A stretch of 64,000 nt of DNA, taken from Acidobacteriota bacterium. GTDB taxonomy: Bacteria; Actinomycetota; Acidimicrobiia; Acidimicrobiales; Palsa-688. The stretch's first letter is position 1; every line of letters begins with the position of its first letter. The position numbers were made by a program, and so were the translations under genes. Positions 19,736 to 27,266 of this stretch are shown here, one piece after another. The stretch covers positions 62,001-126,000 of the forward strand of contig JAGWSF010000111.1 of assembly GCA_028876385.1 (NCBI GenBank), written 5' to 3'. The notes under the pieces are model-generated. The model was not told where the DNA came from, made no database searches, and was given only the letters and a program-made list of their open reading frames with translations.

Positions 19736-20158
19736 TCAGGTAGCGACCGGCGAGGTGAAATCCACGTGGAGGCGGGTGAGTACCGAGCTTTTGATCTTCC
19801 AGGCCCCGTCTACCTTCTGGTAGGTCTCGTGGTAATGGCCGTAGCCCACCATGCGGGTCCCGTCGGGCCACACGAGGGTGTCCTGCATGGCCCAGATCCC
19901 TCTGGCCTCTCCGGGTGAGAGCAGCTCGAGCTCGGGCATGTGACCGTGGTGGACCGTCACCACGTCGGCCAGCGTCGGCGCCAGAAACTCCAAGAACGCG
20001 TCGGCGCCGGTGATGATCCCGCCGCCGGAGGAGCTGGTGTCCATCACCACGTCGTCGGCGAAGACCGTCCGCATGCCGGCCCAGTCCTTGGTGTCCATGG
20101 TGCGGAAGTAGCGGGCCTTCAGCTGCCGCAACTGCTCCAGGTCCTCCATCTCGCCCAT
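19736..20158 (-). CDS. SnoaL-like / NTF2-fold protein
   Basis: 140 aa from ATG 20158, preceded by AAGGAGACGG on the minus strand. The sequence EDLEQLRQLKARYFRTMD, KDWAGMRTVFADDVVMD, VTVHHGHMPEL, and AWKIKSSVLTRLHVDF fits the cone-shaped NTF2/SnoaL fold shared by ketosteroid isomerases and ring hydroxylase small subunits. The specific activity cannot be read from sequence. A second member of the same fold lies at 21444-21890, separated by other small genes. Confidence 0.85.
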   Translation of the reverse strand: MGEMEDLEQLRQLKARYFRTMDTKDWAGMRTVFADDVVMDTSSSGGGIITGADAFLEFLAPTLADVVTVHHGHMPELELLSPGEARGIWAMQDTLVWPDGTRMVGYGHYHETYQKVDGAWKIKSSVLTRLHVDFTSPVAT

Positions 20159-20288
20159 CCCCACCGTCTCCTTCCCCGTCTCCTCGGCCCGACTGACACT
20201 AACCGCACCGACGTCTTCCGACCGGTCCCCCGCTGGGAGAACGCCAGCGGCCCGAGGCCGGGACCGGGGCCGTCCTAGACTGCGCGGT

Positions 20289-20645
20289 GTGCCCACCTTC
20301 CACCATGTCAACCTCGGCGTCCTGCCCGGTCAGGCCGACGACGAGGGGCGCTTCCTCGTCGACGTGCTGGGCTACCGCAAGGTGCCCGATGAGGAGTTGC
20401 CGGAGGGTGTCGAGGTCCTCTGGTACCGGGCCGACGACGGCACCGAGGTCCACCTGAGCGACGACCCCGAGCACCGGGCGGCGAAGCGGGCCCATGTGGC
20501 GGTGGTCGTCGGCGAGATGCTCGCCGCCATCCGCGACCGCCTCGCCGCCACCGCGGTCGAGTACCGCAGCTTCGACCGGGAGGGATTTCCCCCCATCGTC
20601 ACCTGCCGGGACCCAGCCGGCAACCTCTGGGAGCTGCGCGGCTGA
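20289..20645 (+). CDS. VOC-superfamily protein (glyoxalase/dioxygenase fold)
   Basis: 118 aa, one vicinal-oxygen-chelate module: FHHVNLGVLPG with the first metal-ligand His, FLVDVLGYRKVP, TEVHLSDDPEHR, RAHVAVVV, and the closing PAGNLWELRG with the Glu ligand. The metal-binding residues appear intact. The substrate is unknown. TAGACT at 20276-20281 lies 7 nt before the GTG start, so the transcript is probably leaderless. Its stop abuts the convergent methyltransferase. Confidence 0.87.
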   Translation: MPTFHHVNLGVLPGQADDEGRFLVDVLGYRKVPDEELPEGVEVLWYRADDGTEVHLSDDPEHRAAKRAHVAVVVGEMLAAIRDRLAATAVEYRSFDREGFPPIVTCRDPAGNLWELRG

Positions 20646-21259
20646 TCAGGCTGCGACAGCTACCCCTTCGAACATGTAGCCGACGAACTTCGGCCCCGCC
20701 AGGTAGAAAGTTTCCAGGCGGTCCATCTCGAAGCCGGCGCCGGTCACCAGGTCGGGTATCGCCCGGTTGAGGTGGCAGCCGCCGAACAAGCGGCGCTGGA
20801 TGGGGGTGAGGCGGTCCTGCCATTCGGCCACCCGGGCGTCCGGGGAACGGCCGTGCTCGACGAAGTGGAGGCTGCCCCCGGGGCGCAGCACCCGTCGCAT
20901 CTCGCCCAGCGCCCGCCCGGCGTCGGGAATGGTGCACAGCGTCCAGGTGACCAGCACGTGGTCCATCGACGCCGACTCCAGCGGTAGTTCCTGGCCGTCC
21001 AGGCCCACGAACTCCACCGGCACGGAACTGGCGGCCAGCCGGCTCTCGCCAGGCGCCGGCCCTGACTGGCCGGCTCCACGGCGTACACCCGGCGGACACC
21101 CTCGGGGTAGAAGGGCACGTTCAGACCGGAACCGAACCCCACCTCGAGGACGTCGCCCGTCAGCCCGGCGGCCACCCGCCGGCGGATACGGGACATCTCC
21201 TTGCCGCTCAGGGCCAGATTGATGACGTAGGGAAGGATTCGATCTTCGTACACGCCCAT
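20646..21259 (-). pseudogene. Class I SAM methyltransferase interrupted by a one-base frameshift
   Basis: The N-terminal half starts at ATG 21259 (MGVYEDRILPYVINLALSG) and carries the SAM-binding motif I VLEVGFGSGLNVPFY and post-I YAVEPASQGRRLA. The C-terminal half continues in another frame with RLAASSVPVEFVGLDGQELP, DHVLVTWTLCTIPD, RVLRPGGSLHFVEHG and MDRLETFYLAGPKF, ending at 20646. The switch falls at about 21045-21055. Adding one G to the minus-strand GCGAG gives a continuous GRRLAESRLAASS. Either the gene is inactive or there is a sequencing error; neither half has other lesions. The family resembles UbiE-type small-molecule methyltransferases. Confidence 0.88.
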
Positions 21260-21325
21260 CCTCCCAGTCTGCCCGAGTCGCCACCCGGCTGGGTGGCCCG
21301 GCGGAGGGGGCACTAGGATGCCTCC

Positions 21326-21398
21326 GGGCCTGTAGCTCAGTTGGAAGAGCGCCTCGGTCGCATCGAGGAGGTCGCCGGTTCGAGTCCGGTCAGGTCCA
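21326..21398 (+). tRNA. tRNA-Ala (anticodon CGC)
   Basis: Folded by eye: acceptor GGGCCTG/CAGGTCC (21326-21332 and 21391-21397), including the G3-U70 wobble that is the alanine identity element; D stem GCTC/GAGC; anticodon stem CCTCG/CGAGG around loop GTCGCAT, which gives anticodon CGC; T arm GCCGG-TTCGAGT-CCGGT. The discriminator is A, followed by CCC, so a full CCA tail is not encoded. A TAGGAT box at 21314-21319 lies 6 nt before the 5' end. Confidence 0.95.
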
Positions 21399-21443
21399 CC
21401 CGCAGCCCCGTCCTTGCGCGCCCAGCCTGTTGGTTGATGGCCG

Positions 21444-21890
21444 TCAGGCCGAGGTGTCGGGCCACCCGGTGGCTTCGAAGACGGCGATGGGGTCAAGGTA
21501 GTCCCTCCAGCGCGCAACCTTGCGGTTCTCGACCGTGATGATTGACACGAAGTGGTTGTGGTAGGGCCGCCCGGTCTGAACGGATTCTCCGTGGACCTGG
21601 TATTCGAGGATGACCACTCCCGCCTCCGTATCTCGGTAAACGCGGAGATGGTCGGCGCGGTGGACCTTCATGTAGTCGTCGTAGCCGCGGTAGAGATCGA
21701 TGACGCTCTGGCGTCCCTCGACGTGCCGGGGGTAGCCGGGCACGGAGATGACGTAGTCGAAGACCACGTCAGCGGCTAGGAGATCGAAGTAGTCGTCACC
21801 GTCGGCCAGCCCGTTGAGTCCTTGGCGGATGATGTGGAAGAAGGGGCCGTTGGCGCCGAAGTTCGAATCGTCGTCGGTGTACTTGGTCAT
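21444..21890 (-). CDS. SnoaL-like nuclear-transport-factor-2 fold protein
   Basis: 148 aa. The pattern FFHIIRQGLNGLADGDDYFDLLAADVVFDYVI, VEGRQSVIDLYRGYDDYM, VVILEYQVHGE, PYHNHFVSIITVENRKVARWRDYLDPIAVFEA matches SnoaL-like / ketosteroid isomerase-related proteins. A specific substrate is not evident. A ribosome binding site AGAGGA precedes the ATG. The 279-bp gap before the next gene contains no protein or RNA gene that I can recognise, only a TAGCAT box at 22126-22131 for the downstream gene. Confidence 0.85.
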   Translation of the reverse strand: MTKYTDDDSNFGANGPFFHIIRQGLNGLADGDDYFDLLAADVVFDYVISVPGYPRHVEGRQSVIDLYRGYDDYMKVHRADHLRVYRDTEAGVVILEYQVHGESVQTGRPYHNHFVSIITVENRKVARWRDYLDPIAVFEATGWPDTSA

Positions 21891-22169
21891 TGGTCCTCTT
21901 TGGTGGTCCAGGCCGCGGCTTGGCGCGGCACGAACGTGGGGAAGCTGACGGGGGTCGGCCGGGGATGGAGGTCAACCAGGCGAGTGTCTCAAACAAGAAA
22001 TCACCGGTCCAGCTCATTGCGAGCGGCAGCCAAGCTCCGGCCGCCCGCGTCGAGGGCAACCCTCAGGGGCCTCCGACCCGCCTCCGGTGACTCGGGGCGC
22101 CGACATGTCAGCTGATCGGCGTGGCTAGCATCGCCGCCGGCAGCTGGGCTACCGGAAAGGAGAAGGGTC

Positions 22170-22883
22170 GTGGCAATTCAGGCGCCCGATGTATGGCAGT
22201 CACTGGACGAGCCATTCTGGAAGAAGGAGTTCGACCGCTGGGGTCAGCGCACCAACACCAATGTCGGTGACCTGGTCACCTTCGTCGACGCCGTGGAGCG
22301 GTTCCGCAGGCACCCGGTGATGGGCTTCGCCAACTTGGAGCTGGTCGTTCCCTTCATCGGCACCCCCGAGTACGACTGGACCCACGGCTGCGCCTACGAG
22401 TTCCCCCGGGACATCGCCGTGACCATGACCCAGAATCTGCGGACCAACATCGAAGAGGACGAGGAGTACGAGCAACTGGCCCAGGCGGAGATCCCGGTGC
22501 CCCTGGACGCCTTCGACATCGGTCTGGAGTTCGCCGGACGGGAGATCCAGGCGGCCTGGCCTCGCTTCTTCCAGGATTGGCTGGACAGCTACGACGCCGC
22601 CTCGGTCAACCAGGCCGCCCTCAAGGGCATCGAGGACGGAGAAATGATCAATTTCGTCCAGAACGGGGACCTGCTGCTCATCGGGGGAGAGCACGAGCCC
22701 CGCATCCTCGAGATGGTCCGCACGGCGCCCACGTCGCTCGGCAGCATCCAAATCGAGAAGGGCGGCTTCCTGTCCACCGGCAAGCTGAAGGTCTGGGGCT
22801 GCGTGGCCGCCGACCAGGGCGCCTTCAAGACCGCCGTGGCCGAGTTCTCGCAGAAGGGCGTGAGCTTCGTATCCGACCGCTGA
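22170..22883 (+). CDS. Uncharacterised protein
   Basis: 237 aa from GTG 22170, well supported by AAAGGAGAAGG. I recognise no family. It is soluble, acidic and rich in aromatic residues (EPFWKKEFDRWGQR, EYDWTHGCAYEFPRD, AAWPRFFQDWLDSYDAAS), and has no membrane segment, signal peptide or clear nucleotide or metal motif. The C-terminal part (DGEMINFVQNGDLLLIGGEHEPRILE, STGKLKVWGCVA) looks beta-rich. A TAGCAT box at 22126-22131 gives a leader of about 30-35 nt, unlike the leaderless neighbours, and its strong ribosome binding site suggests high expression. Confidence 0.75.
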   Translation: MAIQAPDVWQSLDEPFWKKEFDRWGQRTNTNVGDLVTFVDAVERFRRHPVMGFANLELVVPFIGTPEYDWTHGCAYEFPRDIAVTMTQNLRTNIEEDEEYEQLAQAEIPVPLDAFDIGLEFAGREIQAAWPRFFQDWLDSYDAASVNQAALKGIEDGEMINFVQNGDLLLIGGEHEPRILEMVRTAPTSLGSIQIEKGGFLSTGKLKVWGCVAADQGAFKTAVAEFSQKGVSFVSDR

Positions 22884-22897
22884 TCTGCTCAGCCAGA

Positions 22898-23602
22898 TCA
22901 GGGATCGACGGTGCCCGCTTCGATCCCGCCGGCGGTGGGGACTCCGGGGTGGGCACAATCGTCGCTCGGGCCATCGGCGGGGTGGGCCCCGATGGCCGCC
23001 GAGCAGCGATCGAGGGCGGACTGCAGGCGCAACTGCATCACGGTGGTGGTCACGTCGCTGCGGGTGCGCTCGACGACGGCCCGCAAGGCGTCGGCGCTGC
23101 GGCGAAGACCGCCGGTGACGGCGTCGGGAAAGTCCACCCCGACCAGCGCTTCGTAGGTCTCCTCCATGCGCTCTAGCAGCCCCTCGGCCGTCCCGGTCCG
23201 TCCCTGACGGAGCCGGTCGAGCAGGTGCCGACGCAGCTCCGACGCCGCCTCGGCCAGGCCGTTCAGCCAGGCCGGAACGCCCACCCCGAGCACCTCGGGG
23301 CCGGGCAGGGGTGTGCCCCCCACCAGCGCTCGGGTCAGCACCGCCTCGGCGTACTCCTTCTCGGCGTCGTGGAGGAACCCGGCGTAGGCCACCGCCGGGT
23401 ACGGGGCGAGCGCCTCCTGAGCCCGGCGCAACGCCGCTTCGCTGTCAGCTATGAAGGCGGCGGCCTGGTCGTCGTCGAGGCGGTGCACCGCCCGGATGGC
23501 GCTGCTGGCCGCCCGCACCACCTCCCGGCACCGGGGTAGGCCGGCCTCCCGGGCGCCGTGGACCGCGGCCAGCTCCTGGCGGGCGGCGGCTACGAGCGAC
23601 AC
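22898..23602 (-). CDS. Translin-family protein (archaeal Trax/translin-like)
   Basis: 234 aa. The whole length follows the all-helical translin family: REVVRAASSAIRAVHR, YPAVAYAGFLHDAEKEYAEA, WLNGLAEAASELRRHLLD, RMEETYEALVGVDFPDAVTGGLRR and ADALRAVVERTRSDVTT. The acidic helix DAEKEYAEA is where TRAX-type proteins carry catalytic Glu residues. Translin/TRAX form octameric RNA-binding shells (C3PO) with RNase activity in eukaryotes; archaeal homologues are closest by pattern. Bacterial members are uncommon. It lies 59 bp after the GlpR-like gene on the same strand, and may be co-transcribed. An RNA-processing role is inference. Confidence 0.85.
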   Translation of the reverse strand: MSLVAAARQELAAVHGAREAGLPRCREVVRAASSAIRAVHRLDDDQAAAFIADSEAALRRAQEALAPYPAVAYAGFLHDAEKEYAEAVLTRALVGGTPLPGPEVLGVGVPAWLNGLAEAASELRRHLLDRLRQGRTGTAEGLLERMEETYEALVGVDFPDAVTGGLRRSADALRAVVERTRSDVTTTVMQLRLQSALDRCSAAIGAHPADGPSDDCAHPGVPTAGGIEAGTVDP

Positions 23603-23661
23603 CAGTTCGGCAGCCGTGCCGGGGCCGGGGCCGGCCGGCGGCGGAGAGTCCTCCGACGGGT

Positions 23662-24231
23662 TCAGTTGGCCACGCGGCGCAGGTCCAGCTCACCGTAGCC
23701 TGCGGCCCCGAAGTCGTATCCTCCCCGGCGGGCCACCACGGCGGTACGCGCCGGGGGCATGTACCGGAGCTTCATCTCCCGCTCGGCGGCCCGGTTACGC
23801 AGGTTGACCAGGATGGCGACGTAGGCCACGAAGACGATGTCGAACAGGACCTGCACCGACCACATGATGGACAGGCCAGGGAGCATGGCCAAGGCGAGCG
23901 AACCGACGGTGCCGGCGAGCAGGACGAAGAACACGTCCCGGCGCCGCTTCTGGGTCTGACGGCGACGCAGGGCGGCGCTGTTGGATGCCAGCGGGCGGGA
24001 CATCCGGCCGGGGGTGGGACGACCGGCGAGGGGAGCGGGTTGGCGCCGGGCCGGGCCGGCCAGCCGGTTGGCCGGCCTCACCACGGTGGGGGTGGTCTTC
24101 TCCAGCACGTTCAGGTGGTGACGGAAGGTCACCACCGGGTCGCTGAAACCCGCCGCCGAGCGGGAGCGCAGCCATGAGAGCAGCAGGACTCCCCATATCA
24201 GTGCAAGCACCAGCAGAACCACAGTGGTCAA
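23662..24231 (-). CDS. GlpR/SepX-like divisome membrane protein
   Basis: 189 aa; start TTG 24231 or GTG 24222 after AAGGAG. Layout: an N-terminal membrane segment (VVLLVLALIWGVLLLSWL), a short conserved-looking FSDPVVTFRHHLNVLEKT, a basic disordered stretch (about 55-95), two more membrane segments (VFFVLLAGTVGSLALAML, VLFDIVFVAYVAILV), and a C-terminal tail with YDFGAAGYGELDLRRVAN. This matches the architecture of SepX/GlpR, the membrane partner of the MoeA-like Glp in actinobacterial cell division. The same strand carries galU, moeA/glp, moaA and moaC upstream, the neighbourhood in which glpR is known. Identity rests on architecture and context rather than strong sequence signatures. Confidence 0.65.
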   Translation of the reverse strand: MTTVVLLVLALIWGVLLLSWLRSRSAAGFSDPVVTFRHHLNVLEKTTPTVVRPANRLAGPARRQPAPLAGRPTPGRMSRPLASNSAALRRRQTQKRRRDVFFVLLAGTVGSLALAMLPGLSIMWSVQVLFDIVFVAYVAILVNLRNRAAEREMKLRYMPPARTAVVARRGGYDFGAAGYGELDLRRVAN

Positions 24232-24357
24232 GACTCCTTGGCCTACCCTTCGATGTCAGGGACCGTAAGGGATGACGCGCTCAAAGTGGTGGATACCACC
24301 GCTTCTCCGCACAATCTCTCAGGTCCAGCCGGTTGGTTTCGGGGAACGAGAACTGGG

Positions 24358-24386
24358 AATTCAGCGATCGTTAAGGTCCCGGTCAA
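24358..24386 (-). promoter_or_regulatory. Possible promoter for the GlpR-like/translin pair
   Basis: On the minus strand TTGACC (plus 24381-24386) is followed after 17 bp by TGAATT (plus 24358-24363). It sits in a 193-bp gap between moaC and the GlpR-like gene, with locally lower GC, and would give a leader of about 120 nt. The -10 match is only partial. Confidence 0.4.
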
Positions 24387-24424
24387 CCTAGCCGACGCGC
24401 CGGAGGCTGCCAACCGCCGACCAC

Positions 24425-25012
24425 TCACAGTGGCTGGTCGTCGTCGCTCTCGGTGCCTATGAGGGCGTCTATATCGCTGTCCAGGTCGTCGATGTTGGGC
24501 ATGGGCGTATTCACCAACGGCATCGACAGCTCCCCGGGGGGGCGGCGCCAGTGACCGCTGCGGCCGCCGGTCTTCTCCCACAGGGCCAGCTCACCGATGA
24601 CCATCGACCGGTCGGCCGACTTGCACATGTCGTAGATGGTCAGGGCGGCGATGGAGCAGGCCGTCATGGCCTCCATCTCGACCCCCGTCCGGTCGACGGT
24701 CTCGACCTGGGTCTCGACCTCGACGTAGTTATCCCCGAGGTTGAAGTTGATGGTCACCGCCCCGACCAGCAGCGGGTGGCAGAGAGGGATCATGTCGGCG
24801 GTCCGCTTGGCGGCCTGGATGCCGGCAATGCGAGCTGCCCCCAAGACGTCACCCTTGGACATGGCGTTGGCCGCCACCTTGCCCGTGGTCTCGGGCATCA
24901 TGAACACCTTGCAGCGGGCGATGGCCCGCCGGTGCGTAGCCTCCTTGGGGGTGACATCGACCATCCGGGCGCGCCCGAGAGGATCGATATGGGTGAGACC
25001 GCGGTCCGACAT
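24425..25012 (-). CDS. moaC: Cyclic pyranopterin monophosphate synthase MoaC
   Basis: 195 aa. Signatures: LTHIDPLGRARMVDV, IPLCHPLLVGAV, TGVEMEAMTACSIAALTIYDMCKS, and the catalytic Lys in YDMCK. It converts the MoaA product into cyclic pyranopterin monophosphate, the first stable molybdopterin intermediate. The last 35 residues (MPNIDDLDSDIDALIGTESDDD) form an acidic tail not present in the E. coli enzyme, probably disordered. It follows moaA by 24 bp. No moaE, moaD or mog is in the window. Confidence 0.96.
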   Translation of the reverse strand: MSDRGLTHIDPLGRARMVDVTPKEATHRRAIARCKVFMMPETTGKVAANAMSKGDVLGAARIAGIQAAKRTADMIPLCHPLLVGAVTINFNLGDNYVEVETQVETVDRTGVEMEAMTACSIAALTIYDMCKSADRSMVIGELALWEKTGGRSGHWRRPPGELSMPLVNTPMPNIDDLDSDIDALIGTESDDDQPL

Positions 25013-25036
25013 GGCCGCGAGTCTAGCTAGCCGGGC

Positions 25037-26032
25037 TCAGCCGCCGATCTGGCTCATGCTGCGGCCGGGGCGTATGAAGTGCACCTGACCTATGGAGTGG
25101 CCCGCCCACTTGCGGCCGACCTCGGCCTCGATGGCTGCAGCGAGGTCGTCGTCGCTGCCCCCACCGCGCAGGATGGGACGCAGATCGGTCTCGCGCACAG
25201 CGAAGAGGCAGTTGCGCAGGTGACCGTCAGAGGTCAGCCGGACCCGGTCACACGTCGAGCAGAACGACCGGGTGACGCTGGCGATTACCCCGATCCGGCC
25301 CTTGCCATCGGCGTAGCGGTAGCTCTCGGCCGGCGACGCCGGGTCGGCCGCCCGGCCGTCCCCCGTCTCTAGCGGCCACTGCTCGGCCACGGCGGCGATG
25401 ATCTCCCCGGCGGGCACGACCTGACCGGCGTTCCAGGTGCCCCCACCGTCGAGGGGCATCCACTCTATGAACCGGACCTCCACGCCGCGCTGGCGGCCGA
25501 AGGCGGCGAAGTCCACAATCTCGTCGTCGTTGACCCCGCGCATGATGACGCAGTTGAGCTTGACCGGGTCGAGACCGGCATCGATGGCCGCGTCGATCCC
25601 GGCCAGCACCCGATCGAGGGCGTCACGGCCGGTGACCGTGGCGAAGCGGTCGGCGCGCAGGGAGTCCAATGAGATGTTGATCCGGGTCAGCCCGGCCCGC
25701 TTCAGCTCGGCCGCCTGGTGCTCCAGGGTGGAGCCGTTGGTGGTCATGGCCAGGTCCACCCCGAGCTCGGCCAGCCGCCCGATCAGGACCGGCAGGTGGG
25801 CCCGTACGGTGGGTTCGCCGCCGGTGACCCGGATGCTCTCGAAGCCGAAGCGTTCGACACAGACCCGCGCCACCCGGGCCAGCTCCTCGTAAGTGAGGAG
25901 CTCGTCGCGGGGCATCCACTCCATACCCTCGGCGGGCATGCAGTAGGTGCAGCGGAAGTTGCACCGGTCGGTGATCGAGACCCGCAGGTCTCGGACGACG
26001 CGGTTGAAGGGGTCCACCAGTGGTTCGGCCAC
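25037..26032 (-). CDS. moaA: GTP 3',8-cyclase MoaA
   Basis: 331 aa radical SAM enzyme. The N-terminal cluster CxxxCxxC is Cys24, Cys28 and Cys31 (TDRCNFRCTYCMPAEG). The C-terminal cluster binding GTP is SFCSTCDRVRLTSDGHLRNC. VTGGEPTVR is the GGEP-type SAM motif. It converts GTP to 3',8-cyclo-7,8-dihydroguanosine triphosphate for molybdopterin synthesis. It starts 13 bp after the MoeA-family gene ends. It ends without the usual C-terminal GG tail, closing SIGQVHFIRPGRSMSQIGG, which does finish in Gly-Gly. Confidence 0.96.
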   Translation of the reverse strand: MAEPLVDPFNRVVRDLRVSITDRCNFRCTYCMPAEGMEWMPRDELLTYEELARVARVCVERFGFESIRVTGGEPTVRAHLPVLIGRLAELGVDLAMTTNGSTLEHQAAELKRAGLTRINISLDSLRADRFATVTGRDALDRVLAGIDAAIDAGLDPVKLNCVIMRGVNDDEIVDFAAFGRQRGVEVRFIEWMPLDGGGTWNAGQVVPAGEIIAAVAEQWPLETGDGRAADPASPAESYRYADGKGRIGVIASVTRSFCSTCDRVRLTSDGHLRNCLFAVRETDLRPILRGGGSDDDLAAAIEAEVGRKWAGHSIGQVHFIRPGRSMSQIGG

Positions 26033-26045
26033 GACGCCGACCAGC

Positions 26046-27266
26046 CTACGGGGTCAGGCGCAGGACCGCGACGGTGTCGCCGCGTCCGACGTCGACCCCC
26101 GGCGGCGACACGGCCAGAGCGTCGGCCTGGGCCATGGCGTAGAGCTGATGCGATGCCTGCCCACCGGAGCTGACCACCCGCAGCCGGCCGTCGTCATCGA
26201 AGCGGGTCGAGACCCGTACGTAGCTGGTCCGGCCGTCCCGGCTACCCGACCAGCCCTCGTCGTCGGTCACCCCCGGCAGCGGTCGTCGGTGCAGGTCGTC
26301 GTCGGGGCGGCCCCCCATGCGCCGCAGCCCGGGCCGGGCCAGCAGCTCGTAGCTGACCATCGAAGACACGGGATTACCGGGCAGGCCGAACACCGGCGTG
26401 TCACCGATGACCCCGAAGGCGAACGGCTTGGCCGGCCGGATGGCGACCTGCATCCAGCGCATCCGACCGATGCGGTCGAGCACCGCCTTGACGTAGTCGA
26501 AGTCCCCCATGCTGACCCCGCCGCTGGTGATCACCGCGTCGCAACTCTCCACCCCGGCCCGCAGGGCGGTCTCGATCATCTCCTCGTCGTCGCGGGCGAT
26601 GCCCAGATCCACGGCCCGAAACCCGTCGCGGGTGAGCAGCGAGAGCAGCGTGCGGCGATTGGAGTCCCTGATCTGACCGCGTTCGAGCGGACCGCCCCCC
26701 TCCACCAGCTCGTCGCCGGTGGACAGCACCCCGACCGCCGGCGCCGGCACCACCTGCACCGACGGGCAGCCGACGCTGCAGAGCACCCCGAGGTGGCCGG
26801 GACCGAGCACCGTGCCGGCCGGGAAGAGTTCCTGCCCGACGGCGATGTCGTCGCCGGCCGCCCGGATGTGGGCTCCGACGTGCGCCGGGGCGACGATCTC
26901 CACGAAATCTCCGTCGCTACGGGTGCTCTCCACCACGGCGACGGCGTCGGCCCCGTCGGGGAAGACGGCGCCGGTCATGATGCGCAGGGCCTCCCCGCGG
27001 CCCACCGCCCGGGACGGGGCCCGCCCGGCGCCGAGGGTGCCGATCACCTTCAAGCGGACCGGGTGCTCGGGTGACGCATCGGCCAGATCGGCGCCGTGCA
27101 CGGCGAAGCCGTCCATGGCGGTGTTGCGGAACGGGGGAACCGCCTCGGCGGCGTCGACCCGGCCGGCCAGGGTGAGCCCCAGCACCTCGCCGACCGGGAG
27201 TGAGACGGGCTCGGCCCGACGGCAGGCGGCCAGCACCTCGGCCTGGGCCTCCTCGAGCGGGATCAC
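26046..27266 (-). CDS. moeA: MoeA-family molybdopterin molybdotransferase (possible Glp)
   Basis: 406 aa from GTG 27266 (MIPLEEAQAEVLAACR). MoeA/gephyrin E-domain elements: VPPFRNTAMDGFAVHG, RIMTGAVFPDGADAVAVVE, GVLSTGDELVEGG, ITSGGVSMGDFDYVKAVL, and FGLPGNPVSSMVSYELL. MoeA inserts molybdenum into adenylated molybdopterin. In corynebacteria and mycobacteria a MoeA paralogue named Glp, encoded next to galU, has been recruited to cell division with the receptor GlpR. The presence here of galU upstream and a GlpR-like gene downstream makes that dual or alternative role plausible. The GTG overlaps the galU stop by 4 nt. Confidence 0.93.
   Translation of the reverse strand: MIPLEEAQAEVLAACRRAEPVSLPVGEVLGLTLAGRVDAAEAVPPFRNTAMDGFAVHGADLADASPEHPVRLKVIGTLGAGRAPSRAVGRGEALRIMTGAVFPDGADAVAVVESTRSDGDFVEIVAPAHVGAHIRAAGDDIAVGQELFPAGTVLGPGHLGVLCSVGCPSVQVVPAPAVGVLSTGDELVEGGGPLERGQIRDSNRRTLLSLLTRDGFRAVDLGIARDDEEMIETALRAGVESCDAVITSGGVSMGDFDYVKAVLDRIGRMRWMQVAIRPAKPFAFGVIGDTPVFGLPGNPVSSMVSYELLARPGLRRMGGRPDDDLHRRPLPGVTDDEGWSGSRDGRTSYVRVSTRFDDDGRLRVVSSGGQASHQLYAMAQADALAVSPPGVDVGRGDTVAVLRLTP

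Noticed and set aside
21260-21517. Peptide with a TRTGDLLDATEALFQLSYRP-like sequence upstream of the methyltransferase
   Set aside because: It is the antisense translation of the tRNA gene, a well-known annotation artefact. The methyltransferase begins at ATG 21259.
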